64,000 bases of DNA from Acidobacteriota bacterium (GCA_003165465.1 PLUM01000053.1:25431-89430); one strand, 5' to 3'. Shown: positions 16,570-25,768, counted from the stretch's first letter. Notes: generated by a model not told the origin, from the sequence alone. A program made the numbers and translations.

Positions 16570-17319
16570 ATGAAATCGATTGTTCGTATTCTTGCGTGCG
16601 TTGCCATGCTCTCGTTCGCGGCGGGCGCTCATGCACAGACGGCACGGCCGGTTCAGACGTTCGATACATCAGCCGGGCCGGTGAAGATTACGCCGGTATT
16701 CCACGCATCGCTCGCGATTGAAGCCGGAGGCAAGGTCATCGTCATCGACCCCGCCAAGCCGGCGAATTTTGCCGGGCTTCCGCAAGCGGACTTGATCTTG
16801 ATTACGGATATTCACCCCGATCACTTGGACACAAACCTGATCCAGGCCGAAAGCAAGGCGGGCACGGAGATCATCGCTCCAGCCGCGGTTGCGAAGACCG
16901 TGACAACCGCCAAGGTCATCGGCAACGGCGAAAAGACCACCTGGGGAGCCTGGACAATTGAAGCCATTCCCATGTACAACACGACCGCGTCGCGCGGCCC
17001 CGCACCCGGAAAACTGTTTCACGATAAAGGGCGCGGCAACGGCTACGTGCTCACCTACGGCGGCAAGCGCTTCTACTTTTCGGGCGACACCGAAGGCATT
17101 CCTGAAATGGTCGCTCTCAAGAACATCGATGTCGCTTTCATTTGCATGAACCTGCCCTACACCATGACGCCGGAAGAAGCGGCCGTTGCGGTCAAGGCGT
17201 TTCATCCGAAGATCGCGATTCCGTATCACTACCGCGGACAGGACATCACCGTGTTCAAGAAGGCTCTCGAAGGCACGGGAATCGAAGTGCGCCTGCTCGA
17301 ATGGTACCCGGCAGCCTAA
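16570..17319 (+). CDS. Secreted metallo-beta-lactamase-fold hydrolase
   Basis: The 249-residue protein has a signal peptide (residues 1-22, cleavage after AHA) and a metallo-beta-lactamase fold related to the UlaG/UPF0173 branch. The metal motif reads T79-D80-I-H82-P-D84-H85, so the first His of the usual HxHxDH is Asp. Further ligand candidates are in FSGDTEGIPEM and in IPYHYRGQD. AGGAG lies 6 nt before the ATG. The substrate is unknown. It is a single-gene unit between two palindromic repeats. Confidence 0.85.
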   Translation: MKSIVRILACVAMLSFAAGAHAQTARPVQTFDTSAGPVKITPVFHASLAIEAGGKVIVIDPAKPANFAGLPQADLILITDIHPDHLDTNLIQAESKAGTEIIAPAAVAKTVTTAKVIGNGEKTTWGAWTIEAIPMYNTTASRGPAPGKLFHDKGRGNGYVLTYGGKRFYFSGDTEGIPEMVALKNIDVAFICMNLPYTMTPEEAAVAVKAFHPKIAIPYHYRGQDITVFKKALEGTGIEVRLLEWYPAA

Positions 17320-17348
17320 GACTGGCTAAGAATAGTTGATGGTTTTAA

Positions 17349-17379
17349 GTAGCGCGGGCTTCCGCCCGCGCTACTTTTT
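17349..17379. terminator. Bidirectional terminator built from a GTAG-type hairpin
   Basis: An 11-bp perfect stem GTAGCGCGGGC / GCCCGCGCTAC with loop TTCC, followed by TTTTT on the plus strand and preceded by AA on the other. It lies between two converging genes (stops at 17319 and 17387). It looks like the repeat family recruited as an intrinsic terminator. Confidence 0.65.
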
Positions 17380-17386
17380 ATTTCAT

Positions 17387-18724
17387 TTATTTCTTGGCGG
17401 GAGGAACTTCAGCCGGCTTCATTTCGCTAGCGGTCTTTCGCATATCCTCGATGGCTTTGGCATCTAATTCAAACAGGGCCGTCCCGTCCGCTCTCTTTGC
17501 GAGGTAGACAGCGCCGCTCTTTGCCATGTCCACTTTTTCGACGCGCTTGCCATCCTTCGAAGTCACAACGAGCGCCAGCTCCGGGCTCGCAAATCCGGAT
17601 GCCGCAAATTTCGTGGCCGTCAGCGAGCGGATCGTTCGCAGGAATTCCTGAACGCTCAGCGCATCCATCTTTTTCCCGTCTTCCCACCAGTCCTCGCCGC
17701 TGCGCGTCAGGTAATATGCCTTTTGCCCATCGTGAAATTCGACTTTGTCGCCCGCGTCGTCCGCGAGATCGAACACTCTCTTCTCGCGAAACTCTTCCGC
17801 GTCCTTGTTGAGCGCATCGCCCAACTCGTTTGGCACCTTGTAGGCCCCGTCCATCGCGGTGGTTTTCGCGTAATAGCCGCCGCTGGTCTTGCGGATTTGC
17901 AGCTCTTGCGGACCATCCGCATCGGTCGCCTTCAGCGTCGCGATCGGCGCGCCCGAGGCATACAGCCCGGCGGCCTTCTTCTTATCCGCATCCGGCATCC
18001 CAGGGTCCATGGTTGCCGTGCGCAGCTTTTCGACAATCGTTTCCATCTTGGACGTATCTCCGCGCAGATTCGCGGGGCTGCGAACGGTCCACTTTCCGTC
18101 GTCCGAGCCGAACGTCAGATGCAATTTCGCGCCGCCGATTTCCACGCTCGCCAGCTTGTCGAAATCGATCGGCAGCAGGCGCTTGTCGCGCAGGTCCGTC
18201 AGGCCCTTCGCCAAATTCGCCTTTATATTCTTGGGAATCGAATACACTTTGGAATCGCCCGAAAGCATGGCGTACGCGGATTCGCCCGTGGGCGTCTCGT
18301 CGCCCAGCAGAACGGTTTGCGTCTTTCCATCTTTTCCGGTGGCGGAGACCTGGGCGTCGGGCTCGGCGAGGCCGAATTGCTTCAGATCGGCGGCCTTTTC
18401 GTCGATAAGCGCCGCGTTGTCCATGGGCGACAAATCGTACAGCATCGTCGAAACTACGCCCTCATCGGCGATCAGGGATTGGGGGGAAGTAATTTTCCAT
18501 TTCGTGGGACCGACCCGTCTGAGAACGATGTCATCGCCGCCCTTTTTCCTGACTTCCAGCTTGGAAATGTCGTCTTGATTCAGGGAAATGACCTTGACGC
18601 CCACCGGGTTTGATCCCAGTGCCGCGTTGTCGCTCGCAATCTTGCGGCGATTGGACCAATAAAGAGTTCCGGCAAGCGCCGCCAGGACAGCCGTCGCCAC
18701 GATGAGTTGTCGCATGTGCTTCAT
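17387..18724 (-). CDS. DUF4340 domain-containing membrane-anchored protein
   Basis: A 445-residue protein with one N-terminal membrane anchor (about residues 7-25) and two or more DUF4340 modules, seen as repeated blocks of the type VKVISLNQDDISKLEVRKKG and FDKLASVEIGGAKLHLTFGSDDGKWTVRSP. It ends the operon that encodes an ABC ATPase, a permease and a GldG-like protein, an arrangement repeatedly seen for DUF4340. It is probably an extracytoplasmic part of that transporter. An in-frame ATG three codons downstream is an equally possible start. Confidence 0.8.
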   Translation of the reverse strand: MKHMRQLIVATAVLAALAGTLYWSNRRKIASDNAALGSNPVGVKVISLNQDDISKLEVRKKGGDDIVLRRVGPTKWKITSPQSLIADEGVVSTMLYDLSPMDNAALIDEKAADLKQFGLAEPDAQVSATGKDGKTQTVLLGDETPTGESAYAMLSGDSKVYSIPKNIKANLAKGLTDLRDKRLLPIDFDKLASVEIGGAKLHLTFGSDDGKWTVRSPANLRGDTSKMETIVEKLRTATMDPGMPDADKKKAAGLYASGAPIATLKATDADGPQELQIRKTSGGYYAKTTAMDGAYKVPNELGDALNKDAEEFREKRVFDLADDAGDKVEFHDGQKAYYLTRSGEDWWEDGKKMDALSVQEFLRTIRSLTATKFAASGFASPELALVVTSKDGKRVEKVDMAKSGAVYLAKRADGTALFELDAKAIEDMRKTASEMKPAEVPPAKK

Positions 18725-18763
18725 ATGTTTGTCTCGCGGTACATTACGAATTCGAAGCCGCCG

Positions 18764-20137
18764 CTATCGCCTCCGCCACCACACGGAGAGACCTGCCAGC
18801 AAGATCGCTCCCGGAAAGAGGAACTGGCTGCTGAAGCGGACCCAGTTAAATTGCGCGGCGGTCATGTTGACCTTGCGATTTTCCTGCGGTTTCGGCCGAA
18901 TCGAAATCAGGTCTTCGTCCGAGGAAAGCCAATTCATCGCGTTCAGCGCGAGGTCGCCATTTCCGTTGAACGAGATAAAAGAGTTCGCAACCCACGAGGA
19001 ACTGCCAACGACCACGAATCGTCCCTGCGAATTCTCCTTGCCGGTTTTGTACGTGCCGGCGGCGGCGATTGTCAGCGGGCCCGTTTTGTTGCTCGGATCC
19101 TTCGGGTTCACGTTGGGCGTATCCAGTTTGTTTGTCGCCAGACTGGAAGGGGACGACTCAAACAATTTTTGAACGTCCGTCTTGTCCGTGCTCTTGATCG
19201 TCAGCGAGCGGGTCAGCGGAAATCCCGTGGCCGTGCCCTTCATTTCGTTCACGATCGGATGCGGATCGTAGCTGGAGACCAGCGCGATCGTCGGACCAAC
19301 TCCCAATAACTGGCCCACGGGACTCAAGTCCAGGAGTAGATTTTTTTCCGCGCTGACGCCCCAGCCCTGCAGAACGCCGTTCAGCGCGTCGTTATCCGCC
19401 GTGGGACGCCCAATCTTCAACGGCGGGTCCAGCAGGAACATGGCGCGCCCGCCGCCCTCCACATATTTCTTGAGCGCATCGACTTCCGATTGCTGGTAGT
19501 CGCTCTTGGGGCCGCCGACGACGACCACCGTGCAGTTCGCGGAAACCTCCGGCTTTTCGAGCAGGTTGATGGACTGGGTCGTATATTCGTCCTTGCCCAG
19601 GAGCTCCTTGAATTTCGCAAAGCCAGGGCGGTCGTTGTCGTCAATCTGCCGTTCGCCGCTTCCCGTGGTAAAGCATACGGTGCGTGTGCTGCTCTTCAGA
19701 TCCCGGATAATCGCGCCCGTTACGGCTTCTTCCGTCATGCTCTTGGCTTCGTCTTTTTTCGCGCCAATCTGCACGATCGTCGTGCCGTACTTGGCGATGC
19801 CCGCGGCGCGCGCCAAGTTGGGATTTTTATCGGGATCGACGAAATCGAGATGGACCCGGGGCGAAAGCGTCGTATACCGGTCCAGCAAATCCTTGGCGCC
19901 CTGGAAGCCGCTGGTCTTGTCGAAATATGTGATCGATACGGGCTGCGTCACGCCCTTCACGATCTTGGCCGTCTGGTCGGAAAGGCTGTACCGTTTGTTC
20001 GACGTCGAGTCGTAGGACTTGTTGTAACGGTTGGCAAGAACGTTGGCCACCGTAGCGATGCACAGGATTACGAGCACATAGAGCGTCACGTAGGCCGCGT
20101 ACTTGGTTTGTCGTGCTTCGATCCAGTTACGATTCAC
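18764..20137 (-). CDS. gldG: GldG-family ABC transporter auxiliary protein
   Basis: The 457-residue protein has one N-terminal helix (YVTLYVLVILCIATVANVLA), a large extracytoplasmic domain opening with RYSLSDQTAKIVKGVTQPVSITYF, and one C-terminal helix followed by WWRRR. This is the GldG layout. In Bacteroidetes GldA/F/G form an ABC transporter needed for gliding; in other phyla the function is unknown. It directly follows the permease (start at 20137, permease stop at 20138). Confidence 0.85.
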   Translation of the reverse strand: MNRNWIEARQTKYAAYVTLYVLVILCIATVANVLANRYNKSYDSTSNKRYSLSDQTAKIVKGVTQPVSITYFDKTSGFQGAKDLLDRYTTLSPRVHLDFVDPDKNPNLARAAGIAKYGTTIVQIGAKKDEAKSMTEEAVTGAIIRDLKSSTRTVCFTTGSGERQIDDNDRPGFAKFKELLGKDEYTTQSINLLEKPEVSANCTVVVVGGPKSDYQQSEVDALKKYVEGGGRAMFLLDPPLKIGRPTADNDALNGVLQGWGVSAEKNLLLDLSPVGQLLGVGPTIALVSSYDPHPIVNEMKGTATGFPLTRSLTIKSTDKTDVQKLFESSPSSLATNKLDTPNVNPKDPSNKTGPLTIAAAGTYKTGKENSQGRFVVVGSSSWVANSFISFNGNGDLALNAMNWLSSDEDLISIRPKPQENRKVNMTAAQFNWVRFSSQFLFPGAILLAGLSVWWRRR

Positions 20138-20905
20138 TTACGACCTCCACCGCATGGATTCCATCGAACGCGCCGTAAAAAACAATCCCAGGAAAATAAC
20201 CGTCAGATCGAAAATGACGTCTTTCGAATCGAGCACCCCTTTGGCGAACGATTCAAAGTGCGTAATCACGCACATGTAGGCCAGCACCTGCGCCCATAGG
20301 GAGCTTTCATACTGGCTGACCCAGCCCAGCACCCACAGCATCAGGCAAACGCCGAACGTCACGGCGCCGGCGATGATCTGGTTTCGCGTCAGCGTCGAAA
20401 TAAACGTTCCAATCGCGATCAACCCGCCCGCCTGCAACAGCAGTCCCAGGTATCCGACAACCAGCGGCTTCCAATCGGGATTGCCGTACCGGAACAGAAA
20501 CAACAGATCGATCACCGTCGAGAGCAGCATCAGCGCGTACATGATCAGCGCGGCAAGCCACTTTCCGATAATCACCTGCAAATCGGTAATGGGCGATGTG
20601 GTGAGCAGCTCGATCGTGCCGCTGCGCTTCTCCTCCGCAAACAGGCGCATGGTGATCAAGGGAATGAAAAACAGCCCGATCACATTGATGTTCGCGAGGA
20701 GCGGCCGCACAACCTGCTCGCCAACGTTCATCGCGAATTGCTCGCCTTCCATGGTGGCTTCCATGGCCAGGTTCACGAAATAGCCGAGGGAATTCCAAAA
20801 AAAGAAACCGAAAATCAGCGCGAACATCACCAGCAAAATGTAGGCGACCGGAGACACGAAATAGCTGCGCAGCTCCTTGCGGCAAATAATCCAGATGTTT
20901 CTCAT
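20138..20905 (-). CDS. gldF: ABC-2 type permease (GldF-like)
   Basis: A 255-residue integral membrane protein with six helices and the N-terminal segment MRNIWIICRKELRSYFVSPVAY typical of ABC-2 permeases of the NosY/GldF group; LFAEEKRSGTIELLTTSPITD is the conserved cytosolic loop. The start overlaps the ATPase gene by 4 nt. It is expected to form the membrane channel with the ATPase upstream and GldG downstream. Confidence 0.88.
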   Translation of the reverse strand: MRNIWIICRKELRSYFVSPVAYILLVMFALIFGFFFWNSLGYFVNLAMEATMEGEQFAMNVGEQVVRPLLANINVIGLFFIPLITMRLFAEEKRSGTIELLTTSPITDLQVIIGKWLAALIMYALMLLSTVIDLLFLFRYGNPDWKPLVVGYLGLLLQAGGLIAIGTFISTLTRNQIIAGAVTFGVCLMLWVLGWVSQYESSLWAQVLAYMCVITHFESFAKGVLDSKDVIFDLTVIFLGLFFTARSMESMRWRS

Positions 20906-21894
20906 TGATTCCCTCCCCCTGCTGCCACGGCTTCTATTTCCGCGTGCGCTTCCGATCCCGTCAGTTGGAGGAAGATTTCTTCCAGGCTCAGCGCGGTGGG
21001 CCGAAGCTCGTTCAAATCCCAGCCCGATTCGACCACGGCGCGAGCCACGTCGCCCCGCACGGCGCGGCCCTTGGCGGCCTCGACTTCAAAAATGACGCGC
21101 TTCTGGCCGTCCGCCTTGGCCAACACGCGGCTCACTCCGGCGATCTGCTCGAGCTTGCGTTGAACGGCCGAGGCATCCAGGCTTCCGCCGCGGCCCGCCA
21201 CTTCGACCAGCACGGATTCTCCCGAACTTGCGCGCTGCTGGAGATTGCTCACCGAATCGGTCGCCACGATCTTGCCCCTATTGATGATGATTACTCGCTC
21301 GCACGTCTGGCTGACTTCCGGAAGGATGTGCGTGCTCAGAATAATCGTGTGATCGCCCGCGAGGCTCTTGATCAGGTCGCGCGTCTCGTTGATCTGCTTG
21401 GGATCGAGGCCGGCGGTTGGCTCGTCGAGAATCAACACATCGGGATTGTGGATGATGGCCTGCGCGAGACCCACGCGCTGCCGGTAGCCTTTCGATAGTT
21501 TGCCGATAATTTTGTTTCGCACGTCCGCAACCGCGCAGCGCTCGCAGGCGTAGTCGACGCGGGAGCGCAAGTTCGCCCCAGACAACCCCTTGATCTGGCC
21601 GACGAACGACAGGTACTCGCCGATTCGCATCTCGGGATAAACTGGCGGCGTCTCGGGAAGGTAGCCGATGCGCTTCTTCACTTCGAGCGGCTGTTCGAGG
21701 ATGTCGAACCCGGCCACCGTGGCCGTGCCGCCCGTTGGCGTCAGAAAACAGGTGAGCATGCGCATGGTCGTCGTTTTTCCAGCGCCGTTCGGCCCGAGGA
21801 AGCCGACAATCTGGCCGCGCTGAACTTCAAACGAGATATGGTCCACCGCCGTCGTGCGTGCATACCTTTTCGTAAGTCCGTTGACTGTGATCAT
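20902..21894 (-). CDS. gldA: ABC transporter ATP-binding protein (GldA-like)
   Basis: A 330-residue ABC ATPase: Walker A GFLGPNGAGKTTTMRML (residues ~31-47), signature LSKGYRQRVGLAQAI, Walker B VLILDEPTAGLDP and the switch His in IILSTHILPE. Beyond residue ~220 is a C-terminal extension with a ferredoxin-like look, as in other ABC-2 ATPases. It is the first gene of a four-gene operon (ATPase, permease, GldG, DUF4340). Confidence 0.9.
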   Translation of the reverse strand: MITVNGLTKRYARTTAVDHISFEVQRGQIVGFLGPNGAGKTTTMRMLTCFLTPTGGTATVAGFDILEQPLEVKKRIGYLPETPPVYPEMRIGEYLSFVGQIKGLSGANLRSRVDYACERCAVADVRNKIIGKLSKGYRQRVGLAQAIIHNPDVLILDEPTAGLDPKQINETRDLIKSLAGDHTIILSTHILPEVSQTCERVIIINRGKIVATDSVSNLQQRASSGESVLVEVAGRGGSLDASAVQRKLEQIAGVSRVLAKADGQKRVIFEVEAAKGRAVRGDVARAVVESGWDLNELRPTALSLEEIFLQLTGSEAHAEIEAVAAGGGNQ

Positions 21895-22294
21895 AGGGAT
21901 TCTCTTTGAGACAGACGCATACGAAACAAAAAAGTTTTCACCGCAGCAGATTTACATTGCGAGGCTTCATCTTAAGAATCTTGCCACCCTCATGTCAATC
22001 CTCAACATTAGGGAGCGGAGGAATAGTGTATGGCAGGGGAGCAACGTTTGCCTGCTTGCCCGCATCATCCGCTGGCTGGAATGGAGCCTTTCTTGCTCCT
22101 CTCCCGCCGTTTGCACTAAGGCGGTTCCCTGAATCGTCCACGACACAGGCGCAGAACCGGGCGCGCACATCGGCCCGCATCCGCACCCATGCAATTAATT
22201 CACAAATCAGCTACATATAGATAAATGAAACTTTAATTTCCGGCAAACGTCTTTCTATTGTGGACAAGCGAAGCAACGATTCGAGGTGATTGCC
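21895..22294. other. Intergenic region between divergent operons, no gene seen
   Basis: About 400 nt separate the GldA operon (leftward) from the repeat-protein gene (rightward). The right part is AT-rich (around 22190-22250) and probably holds promoters for the rightward gene, but no convincing -35/-10 pair or coding frame could be fixed. Confidence 0.4.
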
Positions 22295-23443
22295 ATGCGA
22301 AGGCTCGCACCAGCAATCTTTTTCACCGCCCTGGCCTGCGCCGCTCAAACGGCCCCTCCGCGGCCCAGCAGCGACACCGCGAAATCGAAGATTGTAATTC
22401 CCCCGGGGACCACGATTTTACTGGCGCTGACGCGCCCCGTGCGGACCAAGACCGCGAAGGAGAGGGACAGCGTTTATGCGGAAACCGTTTTCCCTGTGGC
22501 GGTGAACGATCAAACTGCGATTCCTCCGGGGACCTATGTCGAGGGCCAGATCGACACTCTGACGCGGCCCGGCCGGCCGTCACCCGACGCCCATTTTCAG
22601 ATTCACTTCACGAAGCTCATCTTCTCGGATGGTTATGTTGTCCAATTCCCCGCCTTCCCGAGCCTGGAAACCGCGCCGCAGCCCACTCAAACAATTTCCG
22701 CCGCAACGGAAAAACTCACCCCACGCGCCCAGGATGTGATCGCGGCGGTCGCCAACACGTACGTGGAAGTCAGCTCCAGGAGCGACGTTCTTCTCGACAA
22801 CGGTTCGCGGATCGAGATGATTCTCCAAATTCCTCTCCGATTAAACGCAGACGATGTCGCGGACGCCGTGCGCCGGTCCAACCATGCGCCGCTGCCGCAA
22901 TTCAAGTCCGCGACCCAATGCCAGCCAACTCCCGGCACGCCTGGCACTTCCGGGACTTCCGACACCGTCATACCAGGCACGTCGGGTACACCGGATATCG
23001 TCATTCCAGGAGCGCCAGGCACACCGGATACCGTCATTCCAGGAACACCAGCCACACCAGACACGGTGATACCCGGCATGTCCGGAACATCAGGCACACC
23101 GGGCACAGTGTGTCCCGGTCCTCCCGTTGTGGCATCCGACCCGAAGGCTCAGAAATACAAGGAATCGTTCCAGATGGCCACTCCATTCCAGGTTTCCGGA
23201 AAACCGCTGCCTGCCGGAACCTATCAGGTAACTTGGCAAGGATTGGGTCCATCGGTCTTGGTCGACATATTTCAGAACGGAAAAGTTTTAATCAGCGCGC
23301 AAGCCTCGGTCGTCCTGTTGAGCGTGAAATCACCCGCTGACACACCGGGCACTCGCGCCAATCCCGACGGCCCGGTTTCCTTGCAGTCGCTCAGGTTCGC
23401 GGGCCAGACGTTCGCGCTCTACTTTGCCAAGGGTACGGCCTGA
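22295..23443 (+). CDS. Secreted protein with VirB10/TrbI-like domain and Pro/Gly/Thr tandem repeat
   Basis: I do not recognise a named family. The 382-residue protein has a signal peptide ending near ALACAAQ, then a domain with IPPGTTILLALTRPV and AIPPGTYVEGQIDTL that resembles the beta-rich C-terminal domain of VirB10/TrbI (inferred). Residues ~213-273 are a low-complexity stretch of about 11-residue repeats (PGTSGTPDIVI, PGAPGTPDTVI, PGTPATPDTVI), followed by a second globular part. The ATG at 22295 follows GAGGTGATTGCC; an in-frame GTG at 22286 overlaps that site and is less likely. A paralogue follows. Confidence 0.7.
   Translation: MRRLAPAIFFTALACAAQTAPPRPSSDTAKSKIVIPPGTTILLALTRPVRTKTAKERDSVYAETVFPVAVNDQTAIPPGTYVEGQIDTLTRPGRPSPDAHFQIHFTKLIFSDGYVVQFPAFPSLETAPQPTQTISAATEKLTPRAQDVIAAVANTYVEVSSRSDVLLDNGSRIEMILQIPLRLNADDVADAVRRSNHAPLPQFKSATQCQPTPGTPGTSGTSDTVIPGTSGTPDIVIPGAPGTPDTVIPGTPATPDTVIPGMSGTSGTPGTVCPGPPVVASDPKAQKYKESFQMATPFQVSGKPLPAGTYQVTWQGLGPSVLVDIFQNGKVLISAQASVVLLSVKSPADTPGTRANPDGPVSLQSLRFAGQTFALYFAKGTA
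22931..23113. repeat. 33-bp tandem repeats encoding collagen-like Pro/Gly/Thr units
   Basis: Units starting at 22973, 23006 and 23039 are each 33 nt and in frame, with flanking partial units on both sides. They differ at several positions, so the array is old or under divergence. It lies wholly in the coding region above. Confidence 0.8.
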
Positions 23444-23534
23444 ATCATTTCAAGGAACATCGAACCGGCGCGGATCGCGTCTTTCGGAATATACGGAATA
23501 TGGCGGCTTCACTTCAGCAAAATGGAGAGACACA

Positions 23535-24272
23535 ATGACGAAAAGACTTTTTCTTGTTGCGCTCCTGATTGCCTCGACATGCACGGCACAAGAACCGGCG
23601 CCAAACCCGCAACAATCGATCCCCTCTGCCCAGACTGCCGCACCAGCCGATAGCCTGAATCAGATGATCGTTATTCCGGCAGGAACTCGAATTCCGCTGA
23701 CGCTCTCCAGCCCCATCGCGGCTAAATCCGCGCAGCCCGGATACACGGTGCGCGCAGCAACTGCATTTCCAGTGACCGTGGGCACGCAGATGGCGATTCC
23801 CGTGGGCTCCTACGTGGAAGGCGTGATCGACAAAGTGACGAAAGGAGGCCACTCGGGCAGTACCTTGCAGATACGCTTCACGCGCCTCATCTTCTCCAAT
23901 GGCTATAGCGTGCGCATTGACGGCGCCAATCTGCAGGCCAGAACCGGCAGGCCGGAGCCGAATTCTCCGGAGACGGCCCCATACTCGATGTCGGGCTTCG
24001 GCATGGGCGAACCACGCTTTCTGCTCGCCGCGCTGCAAGCGCCGAATCTCCCCACTCTGCCACACGTCGGACCGCCTGTTGCACTTGTAGTGGGGCTGGC
24101 GGTTGGTATACCGGTAATCGTGATCATTGGCGTCATTTTTTTCGGCCACCATCATGGAGTCAGTGGCGTGCTTTATGACACCGGATGGCAATTCGATATG
24201 GTCCTGAACAGCCCGGTCTCCATCGATGCGGCGAGCATTGCCACCGCAATTGCTCCGTCAAACGCGCAGTAA
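23535..24272 (+). CDS. Secreted VirB10/TrbI-like domain protein (paralogue of preceding gene)
   Basis: A 245-residue protein with signal peptide (MTKRLFLVALLIASTCTAQ). It shares the upstream protein's domain: VIPAGTRIPLTLSSPIAAKS, AIPVGSYVEGVIDKVTKGG and IRFTRLIFSNGYSVRIDG align directly. It lacks the tandem repeat and instead has a central hydrophobic segment (VALVVGLAVGIPVIVIIGVIFFG) before a short tail. GGAGAG lies 8 nt before the ATG. Function unknown; the pairing suggests duplication followed by divergence. Confidence 0.72.
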   Translation: MTKRLFLVALLIASTCTAQEPAPNPQQSIPSAQTAAPADSLNQMIVIPAGTRIPLTLSSPIAAKSAQPGYTVRAATAFPVTVGTQMAIPVGSYVEGVIDKVTKGGHSGSTLQIRFTRLIFSNGYSVRIDGANLQARTGRPEPNSPETAPYSMSGFGMGEPRFLLAALQAPNLPTLPHVGPPVALVVGLAVGIPVIVIIGVIFFGHHHGVSGVLYDTGWQFDMVLNSPVSIDAASIATAIAPSNAQ

Positions 24273-24657
24273 TGCACGATTGCGCCGGGCGGGTTTCAAG
24301 GTTGGCTCCACTTAGGCCCGTGAGGTGAGGTTTCCGACTACCTGGCAGCTTTTGTAACCGATCAGATGTGGAACGTCAAGGTGGGAACAGCAGCGGCGGA
24401 CAATACATTCTGATAATCAGATAATTAAGGACTGACCGACGGGCAGATCTCGTTCGGGGATAACTTCCGAGTAGACGATTCGCCCGTAATGTGGCAAACG
24501 CATACGGAAATTCTATACAAGATCTTGTGCTAATATCAAAGCGCGGACCGACCCCGGCAGCATCCTAAAAACAGATTTTGACATTTGGTCCGCATCATTT
24601 TACTGATGGATTGGCAGTTGGGCTCAGATTGCAAAGTTTGCAAATTGGAATGTTCCT
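24273..24657. other. Intergenic region without recognisable feature
   Basis: About 385 nt, more AT-rich to the right (24480-24640). No open frame with coding character, RNA gene or repeat of the window's families was found. It probably contains the PilZ gene promoter. Confidence 0.4.
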
Positions 24658-25365
24658 ATGCCCCATGAAAAACAATCTTCTGAGCCGCAAGTCGCCGCGG
24701 AGGGGCGACGAAGAAGCTGGCGTGGTCCCGTGGTCGTTCCCATAACAGTCCGGTGGGAAGAGCCGGGCGGCAAAGCCATGAAAGCGGAAGCGCAAGCCAA
24801 GGAGGTCAACATCCACGGAGGGCTGCTCCAGTTCTTCGACCCCAAAGAGTTTCCAGTCGTCGGCGCCGAAATGATATTGACGAATTTGCTTTCCGGCGCG
24901 GAGGCTCGGGCGCGCACCGCGGCGATCCGCCGATCCAAAGACGGTGCCGTGCTTGGAGTAGCCGTCGAACTGCTTGTCCCGAGTGAGGCTTTCTGGGGCT
25001 TGACATTCCGCATGAGAAAAACGACTGTAGAATTACAGAGACTAGACCAAGAGATGAGGTCCGGAAATATTGACCCGCGTGTTTTACACGAGTTCCGCGA
25101 CTCTGTGGACTATGTTCGCACAACTGCATGGGCTGTTCAGGAATGGCAGGAGCGTCAAGCGCAACACCACGACACTGCCACGGTCCTTCCGTTACTCGTC
25201 ATGGAGCGCGTTCGCCGAGCCACTCAACTGTGCGCTGCAATCGTCAAGGATCTTAAGGAAAGCGAAATCACTTCTGAGACGGCAGGGGCCAAACAATTGC
25301 TCCGGGTCACAGAGCAACTATCCCGGGACTTGGCGGAGCTGTTTGTTCCGGGCCCTGACAATTAA
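24658..25365 (+). CDS. PilZ-like domain protein with helical C-terminal region
   Basis: The 235-residue protein starts with a PilZ-like beta domain: RRRSWRGPVVVPITVRW supplies the RxxxR region and VNIHGGLLQF the second motif, where the expected Ser of (D/N)xSxxG is His. Residues ~120-235 are predicted mostly helical and contain many Glu/Arg. Because the second motif is degenerate, c-di-GMP binding is doubtful. No strong ribosome-binding site precedes the ATG. It stands alone between two unannotated gaps. Confidence 0.62.
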   Translation: MPHEKQSSEPQVAAEGRRRSWRGPVVVPITVRWEEPGGKAMKAEAQAKEVNIHGGLLQFFDPKEFPVVGAEMILTNLLSGAEARARTAAIRRSKDGAVLGVAVELLVPSEAFWGLTFRMRKTTVELQRLDQEMRSGNIDPRVLHEFRDSVDYVRTTAWAVQEWQERQAQHHDTATVLPLLVMERVRRATQLCAAIVKDLKESEITSETAGAKQLLRVTEQLSRDLAELFVPGPDN

Positions 25366-25768
25366 AATAAAACGCAGCTGTCCCGTTTGACACCGCCCAA
25401 TCAGTTAATTCTTCTCGGGATCTATCTACGCGCCTGAGAGCAACAAGATGGATCTCACCTCTGCACCCGGACTTCACTCACTGCCTCGGCTCATGCCGAA
25501 GGCGCGCCCAATCATATGCAGCGAATGTCCGGCCTTCCAGCGGCTCCACATGTCGGTTCGCTGCGGCGCCGACAGCCTTCCCTGAAGTGAATCCCTTCTG
25601 ATGGCAATCTTGGCTCAGGCACTAACTACATTCTAGTAAAACACGCGCTCCGAGACGCAGGATTGGTGCTGGCAGGGATTCTCGAAATGTAGCCCCCAGT
25701 ATCGGAGGCATGAGTTCTAATCCGCCTAAAGTTTTTTTCAAGTGATCGAATGCAAAGCACGGAAAAAA
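25366..25768. other. Intergenic region without recognisable feature
   Basis: About 400 nt between the PilZ-like gene and tRNA-Arg. No coding frame or repeat copy is supported. It may be a decayed remnant, but no homology could be recognised. Confidence 0.4.

Noticed and set aside
22931..23113. Regular repeats considered as a CRISPR array
   Set aside because: The 33-nt units are contiguous, in frame and without spacers; they encode Pro/Gly/Thr repeats.
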